A stretch of 37,370 bases of DNA from Ralstonia sp. ASV6 (GTDB taxonomy: Bacteria; Pseudomonadota; Gammaproteobacteria; Burkholderiales; Burkholderiaceae): assembly GCF_016429285.1 (NCBI RefSeq), contig NZ_JAELUI010000048.1:1-37370 (forward strand), written 5' to 3'. The notes beneath the pieces were generated by a model. That model was given only the letters and a program-made list of their open reading frames with translations. It searched no databases and was not told the DNA's origin. Made by a program: the position numbers and the translations under genes. This document shows, piece after piece, positions 1-6,662 of the stretch (position 1 is the first letter of the stretch; the number at the start of each line of letters is the position of its first letter).

Positions 1-1
1 T

Positions 2-115
2 GAAACCTGCTACCGATTCAACCACCGTGACGAGGACTTGAAACCCTTACTGCGCAAGCTTCTGCAGGCAACCCCTACCCTCGAAATTCAACCCATTTTG
101 GTCCGGTTTGGGTAG
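2..115 (+). pseudogene. C-terminal end of a transposase-like gene (IS1595/IS1016-type), 5' part outside the window
   Basis: An open frame runs in from the left edge and stops at TAG 113-115, giving 37 residues. It contains CYRFNHRDEDL, close to the C-terminal F/YRFNHR-x-EDL signature I associate with IS1595/IS1016-family DDE transposases, followed by a short leucine-rich helix. The catalytic residues would lie upstream and cannot be seen, so it may be an intact gene or a remnant. It ends only 28 bases before the start of the next gene. The family call is from memory of the motif. Confidence 0.5.
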
Positions 116-127
116 GAATTACCCAAA
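107..127. repeat. Inverted repeat at the end of the transposase-like frame
   Basis: TTTGGGTA (107-114) and TACCCAAA (120-127) form a perfect 8-bp inverted repeat around a 5-base centre. It overlaps the stop codon of the transposase-like frame and lies just before the ribosome binding site of the next gene. It could be a weak terminator, as a short A/T run follows, or part of an insertion-sequence end. The sequence alone does not decide. Confidence 0.45.
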
Positions 128-142
128 ATTAAGGAGTAACAC

Positions 143-2545
143 ATGGCAGGATCAATGGGGCCGGACTCGTTCGCCCTGAACTCGGACGGGAGTGTGGTCA
201 TCCAGAATCCCGTCAACAACACGTCCGGAGTTCAGACAAGCCTGGACGGCGGGCCGAGCAACGCAACACCCCTCGCCCCTGGCGCGCGCATTGCGCCAAC
301 CGACTGGGCGGGTGTTACCTCGTCCAGTTTCCAAACGCTCGACGCGATCAACAAGCTGGCGGGCAACATCCTCCAGCCCTACGTCGAGGCCGAGCAGAAG
401 AAGGCGTACTTCGAGGGTGCTGCGCGTGTGGCCCAGGGCCAGTCGCTCCAGCAGATTGAGAGCGACCAGCCGTGGTTCACCAAAATCTTCGGCCCGTCTG
501 CCACCGTGCGCGGTGCGCAGGCTATGGCGGCTACCACCGCACTGACGCAGGCTGAGACGCAGACGTTGGAAGACATGCAGGAAATGAAGCAGCAGTCTCC
601 TGACGCCTTCCGGTCATACCTCGTCTCGCAGGCGGCTGGTATCAAGTCCACTGGCGACCCGCTGGTGGATGCCACTGTGCAAGCCAAGCTGGCCGAGCAG
701 TGGGGGCCACTGATGAAGACCCACATGCGCGAGCACATCGCGTGGCAGCAAGGCGACATGTTGGAGAAGCAAGTCAACATGAATGTCTCGCAAGCGGGCG
801 CTCTGGCGGGCAAGCGTAAAGCGAACACGGCGGGCTGGTCCGACGAGGACCGCACCGTCGCCTACCAAGACGCCGTTGCCGCTGCGATGCCCGCTGCAGG
901 TCAGCCGAAGCAGTCCTGGAACAAGGGCATGGTGCGCTCCCTCAAGGGCGCGCTGAGCGCGGGGTACTTCGACTACTACAACGCCATCAAAGCATCGCCG
1001 CTGTGGAATGAGATTGACGGCGACGCACGTGAAGCCCTAGAGGCAACCGTCCCACAGTACGTGATGAAGGACGCTCGAAACAACCCGGCGATCACCAACA
1101 TCACGAATGACCTTGGGGCGCTTGAGTTCAACCTTTCCCACGGGGCCAGCGGTATCACTCGGTTCGAGGAGCTGAACACAGTAATCGACGAGTACAACTT
1201 TCGCCACCGCAAGGAGACGGGCAGCGACGAACCGCTTGTCAATAACACCAAGCGCGCGCAGATGCTCAAGGAGTGGATGACCGGCCAGATGCACGCGCAG
1301 ACGCAGAACCTCGCCCTGGCGAAGAAAGAGGACAACTTCCGGCTGTCCGGGGACCTCGCGCGGCAGGCTTTCATGACGGGCAACGCCTCCAGCATCAAGG
1401 GTCTTGAGCTGGACTCGAAAGCAACGAATGACGCGATGAACGCCGAGTTCGACGCGGCGGTTGGCTCGAATGACCCGGCCATGATCCAGCGGTACTTCGA
1501 CCGAGCGGCCCAGGTGTCACACGACGAGAAGCTACGCAGCTCCAAACTGCAAGAGCTGATGCAGGTACAGGTGCCCGCACTGACCAGCGGCAACGGCCCG
1601 CTCACCGATCAGCAGATCACCGCCCTCAACTACGCGAAGGGTCTGTACAAGACCCTGAACGGGCCGCAGGCCGTGGCCGACTACGTTGGCGCAAACAACG
1701 CTGGCAAGGTCATTCAGCTCATCAACAGCGGCGTGGATACCAACGACGTGCAAGCGTTGAATGCGCAGCGACAAGTCATCGCACATACGCAGTACAAGCA
1801 GGCGACAGAGGAAGACCGGCTTGCTATGCAGGACGCCATTACCAAGGCTGACCCGAGCCTATTCCGCCGCATCTTTTCAGGTCCCGGCTTGATGAAGGGA
1901 TGGGATTTGTCGCCAGAGGTGAAGAAGAACCTAGGCGATGAGTACGCCAACGAGGCTGCGCACTACGCTCGGGCGTACAACCTGCCGATGGAGCAAGCGG
2001 CTCGCATCGTCTTGAGCAAGCGACTGGCCGGAGCTGATCTGGTGCCCGGAGCCGTCATTCAGGCCAACAACACCGTACAGGGCGACGTGTCTCTGAATTC
2101 TGCGGTAGCCCGTGTGCTGCACTCCAAGGCGGCAGCCGGTCAGTCCACGTCGATCTACCAGGACTCGATGAAGGAGCTGATCCATGACCGGATGATTGCC
2201 ATCGTCAAGGTCAAGGGCGGCGACATGCCGAACTTCAAGCCTGACGATTGGGAGATTCGTTCGGGTGCGCAACTCGGTGACGGGCGACTCATGCTGTTCG
2301 TCTGGCCGAAGGATAACGACGCCAAGGTCCGTATGGGCGGACCGGCCTCACTGACTATCGGAGCTGGTCAAGACGAGAACGATAGGAGTGGGCTGGCTTG
2401 GTACATCAACAAGCTCAGTGTCTCGGCAGAGGAACTACGCAGACAGCTCCACCCGGACTACGGCAAGCCGGCTCGTACTCCGACCCTAGACCCACAAGGT
2501 TTCGAGGCCCGCAGGAAACAGGCTATGCGGGACCACGGGCTGTAA
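143..2545 (+). CDS. Probable podophage internal virion protein (T7 gp15-like), prophage gene
   Basis: An 800-residue soluble protein with no signal peptide or membrane segment, rich in Q, A, D and K and largely helical in look. The start is fixed by AAGGAG at 131-136, six bases before ATG. The layout (N-terminal PTDWAGV region, a long helical middle, a C-terminal Lys/Arg-rich tail ending in RRKQAMRDHGL) and its length resemble internal core proteins of T7-like phages, such as T7 gp15 (about 750 residues), which are ejected with the DNA. The similarity is a judgement from overall character; I see no diagnostic catalytic motif. No other structural gene follows on this side; the next genes are an NTPase and the integrase. 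It could be a different large structural or ejection protein. Confidence 0.5.
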   Translation: MAGSMGPDSFALNSDGSVVIQNPVNNTSGVQTSLDGGPSNATPLAPGARIAPTDWAGVTSSSFQTLDAINKLAGNILQPYVEAEQKKAYFEGAARVAQGQSLQQIESDQPWFTKIFGPSATVRGAQAMAATTALTQAETQTLEDMQEMKQQSPDAFRSYLVSQAAGIKSTGDPLVDATVQAKLAEQWGPLMKTHMREHIAWQQGDMLEKQVNMNVSQAGALAGKRKANTAGWSDEDRTVAYQDAVAAAMPAAGQPKQSWNKGMVRSLKGALSAGYFDYYNAIKASPLWNEIDGDAREALEATVPQYVMKDARNNPAITNITNDLGALEFNLSHGASGITRFEELNTVIDEYNFRHRKETGSDEPLVNNTKRAQMLKEWMTGQMHAQTQNLALAKKEDNFRLSGDLARQAFMTGNASSIKGLELDSKATNDAMNAEFDAAVGSNDPAMIQRYFDRAAQVSHDEKLRSSKLQELMQVQVPALTSGNGPLTDQQITALNYAKGLYKTLNGPQAVADYVGANNAGKVIQLINSGVDTNDVQALNAQRQVIAHTQYKQATEEDRLAMQDAITKADPSLFRRIFSGPGLMKGWDLSPEVKKNLGDEYANEAAHYARAYNLPMEQAARIVLSKRLAGADLVPGAVIQANNTVQGDVSLNSAVARVLHSKAAAGQSTSIYQDSMKELIHDRMIAIVKVKGGDMPNFKPDDWEIRSGAQLGDGRLMLFVWPKDNDAKVRMGGPASLTIGAGQDENDRSGLAWYINKLSVSAEELRRQLHPDYGKPARTPTLDPQGFEARRKQAMRDHGL

Positions 2546-2566
2546 CTACCAAAGCGTAGTGTGCCG

Positions 2567-2584
2567 GGGCCTCTTCGGAGGCTC
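2567..2584 (+). other. Stem-loop with UUCG tetraloop after the virion protein gene
   Basis: GCCTC (2569-2573), loop TTCG, GAGGC (2578-2582), extended by one G-U and one G-C pair. It lies 22 bases after the virion protein stop. No T-run follows, so it is not a clear intrinsic terminator; it may be a transcript-end or processing hairpin of the phage late transcript. Confidence 0.4.
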
Positions 2585-2660
2585 GCCGTGTGCCGAGGTT
2601 TGGACGAAAATGCAGGTTACATGCAGCGCTGTCCCGGTTCAGAGCGGCGGGCGGCTTAAA

Positions 2661-2668
2661 GGGGGGGG
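2661..2668 (+). promoter_or_regulatory. G8 tract inside the ribosome binding site of the KAP NTPase gene
   Basis: AAA (2658-2660) followed by eight G forms the Shine-Dalgarno region; ATG begins at 2674, five bases after the tract. A homopolymer of this length can slip at replication and would change SD strength and spacing without changing the protein. Slippage is an inference. Confidence 0.5.
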
Positions 2669-2673
2669 ATGGG

Positions 2674-4410
2674 ATGTCGTTGAAAGCAACAAAGGAGCAT
2701 TTGGTTCGATTGCTCGGTGAAGCAGACAACCGGGTTATCGCGTTGTCCGGGAAATGGGGTACTGGAAAGACCCATCTCTGGAATGAGGTCAAGGACGAGT
2801 CGGGCGATGAGAAGGTCAAGAAGGCGCTATACGTGTCGCTGTTTGGGCAGTCCAGCATTGACCAAGTAAAGAGGAAGCTCATCGAGTCGGCTATCCCTGC
2901 CGTAGCGTCGCACGGCGGAGCTTTCGATTCCTTGAAGCAAATTTTCCGGGTTGGCGTGAAAGCTGCGTCAGAGCACTACAAGGCGCTGGCCGCACTCAAC
3001 GACTTGAATCTGCTCTTGATGGCTCCTGCGGTATTGCGGAACTCCGTCATCGTCCTTGACGACATCGAACGCAAGCACGACAAGCTCGGCATCGACGAGG
3101 TGCTTGGGTTCATCGACGAGTACTCGAATCAGTATGGCTCTCGCTTCGTCCTGGTTCTCAATGACGATCAGCTCGCCAATCAGGAGCTATGGAGCGCTTT
3201 TCGTGAGAAGGTCATCGATGAGGAGCTAAAGCTGGTCACGACGCCTGAAGAGGCGTTCACCATCGCGACTCAGTTGACACCGTCGCCGTACGCGGATGCT
3301 CTTGAGCGGGCGTCCATCTCATGCGAATTGACCAACATTCGCATCATCGGAAAGGTCATAAAAGCGGCCAATCGCATCCTGGGCAAGCGTCTGTTGGAAG
3401 AGGCGATAGTTGCGCGAGTTGTTCCATCGATAGTCTTGTTCTCTGCAATCCATTACAGAGGGTTGGAGGATGGTCCAGACTTCCAGTTCGCGCTGAATGC
3501 AGGGGCAACAGATTGGTCGAACTATGGGAGAGATAGGAGTGCAGAACCCTCTGCGGATGAAAAGCGCAGGGACCGGTGGAATTTGCTTTTGGGAGAACTG
3601 GGCATTCGCGGTTGTGACGATTTCGAGGTGGTGTTGGTCGAGTTCTTGGAGTCGGGGTTGTTTGACCCTAGCCGCGTCGCCACGATCATAGACGGCTACA
3701 TCGCCAACAAGGAGCGCTGGGAGGCGCGCGAAACGGTTAGTCAGTTCGTGACTAAGGTCTACTGGGATCATCGCGCCAGCGATACCCAGTTGGTCTCCGA
3801 GGCCGCTGCGCTACCCAAGATCGCAGGAATGCTGGACCCATTCGTCGTCACTGAACTGGACGAAGCGCTGGCGAAACTTCCGGGCGGTGCTGCAATCGGC
3901 CAAGCGATCGTCGATGGTTGGATCACTGCATTTAGGGCTGAGAAGCACGAGGCAGTGAATGACAACAACCCGCTCAACCGTCCGCTGCATCCCGCAATAC
4001 AGGCTGAATTCACCGCGATTAATGCCAACGCTCAGGCTCAGATCACTGTTTTAGACGCGTGTATGCACATCATCGAGAACAGTGGGTGGGGAACCATGCA
4101 GGAAGTCGCCATGAAGCGTGCTACTGCCAACGATTTCGAGGCGGCTATTCGGCAAATGGATCTCGATAAATTGAGCAGATTTATGCGTAGAATGATGGAA
4201 ATGAGGCTTCAACGGCAGCAGTACGACCAGCACTTTGGGACGGCCACTGAGCGCTTTATGGAAGCCTGTAGAATCATCGCCGGCGATGCTGCCTCTCCTC
4301 GATTGGCAGCAGTGATTAGACGCCTCTTTGAGAAGACGGCCCTCGCGTCTGATCTATTGCTGCCTGGGGCCACGGCGCCCGCTAGTCCAGCTTCGCCGCC
4401 AAATCCCTGA
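2674..4410 (+). CDS. KAP/PifA-like P-loop NTPase, candidate phage-exclusion protein of the prophage
   Basis: 578 residues from ATG 2674, chosen over a GTG at 2590 because a G-rich Shine-Dalgarno directly precedes it. Walker A is GKWGTGKT at residues 26-33. YVSLFG near 53-58 is a motif I associate with KAP-type NTPases. Walker B is VIVLDDIE at 125-132, and VLVLND near 159-164 is a likely sensor strand. The remaining 400 residues are helical with no enzyme motif that I recognise. Many KAP proteins have membrane helices between Walker A and B; only a weakly hydrophobic stretch (about 105-122) is present here, so it is probably soluble or peripheral. KAP is named after Kidins220/ARMS and PifA, the F-plasmid protein that aborts T7 infection. 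Its place between a phage structural gene and the integrase is a usual site for accessory prophage genes. The 3' end overlaps the integrase 3' end by 29 bases. Exclusion activity is inferred. Confidence 0.65.
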   Translation: MSLKATKEHLVRLLGEADNRVIALSGKWGTGKTHLWNEVKDESGDEKVKKALYVSLFGQSSIDQVKRKLIESAIPAVASHGGAFDSLKQIFRVGVKAASEHYKALAALNDLNLLLMAPAVLRNSVIVLDDIERKHDKLGIDEVLGFIDEYSNQYGSRFVLVLNDDQLANQELWSAFREKVIDEELKLVTTPEEAFTIATQLTPSPYADALERASISCELTNIRIIGKVIKAANRILGKRLLEEAIVARVVPSIVLFSAIHYRGLEDGPDFQFALNAGATDWSNYGRDRSAEPSADEKRRDRWNLLLGELGIRGCDDFEVVLVEFLESGLFDPSRVATIIDGYIANKERWEARETVSQFVTKVYWDHRASDTQLVSEAAALPKIAGMLDPFVVTELDEALAKLPGGAAIGQAIVDGWITAFRAEKHEAVNDNNPLNRPLHPAIQAEFTAINANAQAQITVLDACMHIIENSGWGTMQEVAMKRATANDFEAAIRQMDLDKLSRFMRRMMEMRLQRQQYDQHFGTATERFMEACRIIAGDAASPRLAAVIRRLFEKTALASDLLLPGATAPASPASPPNP

Positions 4411-5431
4411 CTTGCAGGTGCGTGTAGCGCTGGAGCATCCTGATGTCTTTGTGTCCGGTGATGGAAGCCACCTCCATCTGTGATAGACCCTTCTCGAACA
4501 GGCGACTGGTGGCTTCATGTCGCAGGTCATGGAAGTGGAAGTTCTCAATCCCAGCACGCTTACACGTGCGGATGAACGCCCGCTTGACCGCCTCGGTGGT
4601 CAGGTCCGGGAACACCCGGCCTTGGCGCTCGTCCTCGGGAGCGATGCTCTCCAGGACTTCGACAGCTCGGCGGGACAATGGGACACCACGCCCGTGGCCG
4701 TTCTTGGTCGCGCCCTCCATCAGCCGGATGGTGCGCCGGGGCAAGTTCACACGGTCCCACTCCAGGGCCACCAGTTCGGACTGGCGCATACCCGTCTCCA
4801 GGGCCAGCTCGACAATCGCGCGGAGGTATCCACCACGGGTATCTGCGCACGCCTCGAACAAAGCCACCTGCTCTTGGGCAGACATGCGACGGTCACGCGC
4901 GGGAGGGTTCTGCGGGCGGCGTACTCCATTGAACACGCTGTCAGAGAGAACTACATCCCACTCCCTGCGCGCTAGTTTGAGCACCACGTTCAGAAGGGTT
5001 AGCTCGCGGTTGATCGTGCTGGCAGAGACTTGTGTGAGACGCTGGTCCCGCCAATCGCGCAGATCGCGTTGAGTTAGGTTTGTCAGATGGACCAGCGCGA
5101 GAGGTGAGTCCAGCATGGCGCGAATGCGGTACGTCTCAACGGCCGCCCCTTTCTTCTGTGGTGTTTCATCGACCAGATAGCGGTCCAGCAGGTCAGCCAC
5201 GATACGAGGCCGGGCATGAAGCTCTGCCGTAAGTTGCGCCCGCCACTTTGCTTGTTTGGTAGCAGCGGCAGATGAGCGGATTCTCAACGCGGCCTCGGCG
5301 CCAAGCACCCAGCGCTCCGCTTCTTCACGGGTCGGAAATGTTTGAGATAGGGCAGGGAAACCCTTGCGGCGAATCTTCGCCTGGAACGTAGCCGCGCCTT
5401 TGTTGTCGGTGCGCTCGGAGATCGTGCCCAT
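4382..5431 (-). CDS. int: Phage-type tyrosine recombinase (integrase)
   Basis: 349 residues. It has an N-terminal arm-binding-like domain (about 1-60), a SAM-like core-binding domain (about 75-165) and a C-terminal catalytic domain (about 175-349). The catalytic set appears complete: Arg in ETGMRQSEL, Lys in GATKNGHGR, HDLRHEATSR for His-x-x-Arg, GH in SITGHKD, and Tyr in LQRYTHL. GAGG lies about eight bases before ATG. The start faces the 3' end of the tRNA-Arg gene 283 bases away, as expected for an integrase using that tRNA as attB. It converges on the NTPase gene and overlaps it by 29 bases. With all active residues present it may be functional. Confidence 0.9.
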   Translation of the reverse strand: MGTISERTDNKGAATFQAKIRRKGFPALSQTFPTREEAERWVLGAEAALRIRSSAAATKQAKWRAQLTAELHARPRIVADLLDRYLVDETPQKKGAAVETYRIRAMLDSPLALVHLTNLTQRDLRDWRDQRLTQVSASTINRELTLLNVVLKLARREWDVVLSDSVFNGVRRPQNPPARDRRMSAQEQVALFEACADTRGGYLRAIVELALETGMRQSELVALEWDRVNLPRRTIRLMEGATKNGHGRGVPLSRRAVEVLESIAPEDERQGRVFPDLTTEAVKRAFIRTCKRAGIENFHFHDLRHEATSRLFEKGLSQMEVASITGHKDIRMLQRYTHLQVRDLAAKLD

Positions 5432-5714
5432 ACCGCCATCCTCTGTATGTGGGTTGGTGGTACTGGGCGCTTACGTGCCGTTCCTCAGGTCGCGCCCATT
5501 GCGGGCACGGGACCGATTATGTCATCGGTGTTCTTCCCGCTTCGACGGTTGCCGATGTTTGTGGTGCAGTGAGTTGTCCGGGAAGGCTGTAAAGCAGCCT
5601 GGGGCGGCGGTTTGCGGGTAGTTTCCTTGGTGCACCTATGGCACACTGCGAGCGCAGTTTTCAGAAACCACTCCGATGTGGTGATTCTCTAAGCCATTGA
5701 TCCATAAGGATTTT
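5432..5714. other. Integrase-tRNA intergenic region with three inverted repeats (attachment region)
   Basis: No gene is visible. Three short inverted repeats are seen: ACCGAT-6-ATCGGT (5512-5529), ACTGCG-AG-CGCAGT (5645-5658) and ACCAC-6-GTGGT (5667-5682). They lie between the integrase start and the 3' end of tRNA-Arg, where integrase arm sites, an excisionase site or the integrase operator would be expected. Their function is inferred from position. Confidence 0.4.
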
Positions 5715-5791
5715 TGGCCTGCCCAGAGGGATTCGAACCCCCGACCGTCGGCTTAGAAGGCCGATGCTCTATCCAACTGAGCTATGGGCAG
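5715..5791 (-). tRNA. tRNA-Arg (anticodon TCT), probable integration site
   Basis: A 77-base cloverleaf on the minus strand with encoded CCA (5717-5715). The acceptor stem pairs 5791-5785 with 5719-5725, and the anticodon TCT is at 5757-5755 in loop CTTCTAA. The D arm (AGCTCAGTTGGATAGAGC) and the T arm GGTTCGAATCC are both standard. The 3' end faces the integrase, so the element's right attachment core should lie in the 3' half of this gene. Confidence 0.95.
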
Positions 5792-5888
5792 ATGCGTGTG
5801 CTGCCCAGGCAGGTTAGCGACGAACGGCCTCCGGATGCCTGGGAGGCCGCGATTCTAACAGATGGCTGATACGGAAAACCGCGGCGCC

Positions 5889-6089
5889 CTAGCGCTGGGG
5901 CGGGATTTCCGGCGGCACGTCACCGGGCGGTAGTTCGATCGGTGGCGTCAGGGGTTCCGGATCGTGGACCGGGTCGTGAGACGGCTCATCCGGGGGCGGC
6001 ATCTCGGGTGGCGGGCGCGGCGGGGGCTCGTGCGGTGTCGGCGGCGTGATGTGCGCACGCAAGCGCAATTCGGGCAAGGCGGAAAGCAT
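5889..6089 (-). CDS. Small proline-rich hypothetical protein
   Basis: 66 residues starting MLSALPELRLRAH, then a Pro-rich tail of PPP and acidic repeats (HEPPPRPPPEMPPPDEP, later PPIELPPGDVPPEIPP). The start at 6089 is chosen over an upstream ATG at 6218 because GGAG lies six bases before it on the minus strand. I do not recognise a family; there is no signal peptide or membrane segment. Such tails often act as linkers or SH3-like ligands, but no function can be assigned. It sits next to tRNA-Arg and diverges from the 67-residue gene at 6447. Confidence 0.5.
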   Translation of the reverse strand: MLSALPELRLRAHITPPTPHEPPPRPPPEMPPPDEPSHDPVHDPEPLTPPIELPPGDVPPEIPPQR

Positions 6090-6446
6090 GGATGGCTCCG
6101 TGACGGTTGGATGAATCCGGTTTTGCCCCAACCCGATCCGCAAGCGTCGTACCCACGCATCATCCAAATGGTGATACCTAAAATAGGTACCCCCCATTCG
6201 GGGGATTCTTTGATACATTTCGTGGCGTCGGGTAGTGCCATAACAAGTAACGATTCACTCGAAATTCCGCGCAACGACGTGGAACGCTGTGCCTACGCAC
6301 GCCAATGGGCGTGACGGATGCCTTTTTCGGTTCCGACCAGACGGGAAATGGGAGTCTTGTTTGGGCAGCCTTGGGAAGCTGCTGTGTTTCGCCGGCAACA
6401 GGGTGCCAGGCGAGGCGTCAGCTATGGGGCAGGGAGGAAACGAAAA
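6090..6446. other. 357-base intergenic region
   Basis: Apart from the tandem palindrome at 6175-6204 nothing clear is seen. Open frames here either extend the flanking small genes upstream of their Shine-Dalgarno sites or lack a binding site. A TTGATA at about 6210 could be a -35 element, but no good -10 follows at normal spacing. Confidence 0.4.
6175..6204. promoter_or_regulatory. Two adjacent palindromes between divergent small genes
   Basis: TACCTA-AAA-TAGGTA (6175-6189) is followed at once by CCCCCC-ATTC-GGGGG (6190-6204). Both are near-perfect and abut without a gap. They lie in the gap between the divergent small genes (starts 6089 and 6447). The C5/G5 dyad recalls the CCCC/GGGG sites of some LuxR-type response regulators of carbon metabolism, but this is only a resemblance. 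Confidence 0.5.
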
Positions 6447-6650
6447 ATGAGTACACGTCATGCAAGACGCCCGGCAGGGGCGTCACGATCCACGTATGTC
6501 CGCAACGCCCAGAGTGGGCGTATTGGTGACCGTTCCAATGCTGCGGGTCACCGTCTGCCACCCACTGGCGTGCCGCGCCTGCTGCTGTGGCTGCTGGCAG
6601 CGACGATTCTCTTTGCGGTAGCGAACTACATGTTCAAGCTGCTCGGCTGA
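6447..6650 (+). CDS. Small single-pass membrane protein, hypothetical
   Basis: 67 residues. GGGAGG (6432-6437) gives a strong Shine-Dalgarno before ATG 6447, preferred to the in-frame ATG at 6318. The N-terminal 40 residues are basic (Arg-rich, Ser/Gly), and one hydrophobic helix (LLLWLLAATILFAVANYMF) lies near the C-terminus, ending KLLG. This suggests a tail-anchored inner-membrane protein with a positive cytoplasmic side. I know no family for it. It converges on the dehydrogenase gene with 12 bases between them. Confidence 0.55.
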   Translation: MSTRHARRPAGASRSTYVRNAQSGRIGDRSNAAGHRLPPTGVPRLLLWLLAATILFAVANYMFKLLG

Positions 6651-6662
6651 AGCCGACACGGC

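Noticed and set aside
2590-2673. Upstream GTG start for the KAP NTPase
   Set aside because: Adds a 28-residue stretch without family likeness and lacks a binding site; ATG 2674 has a strong one.
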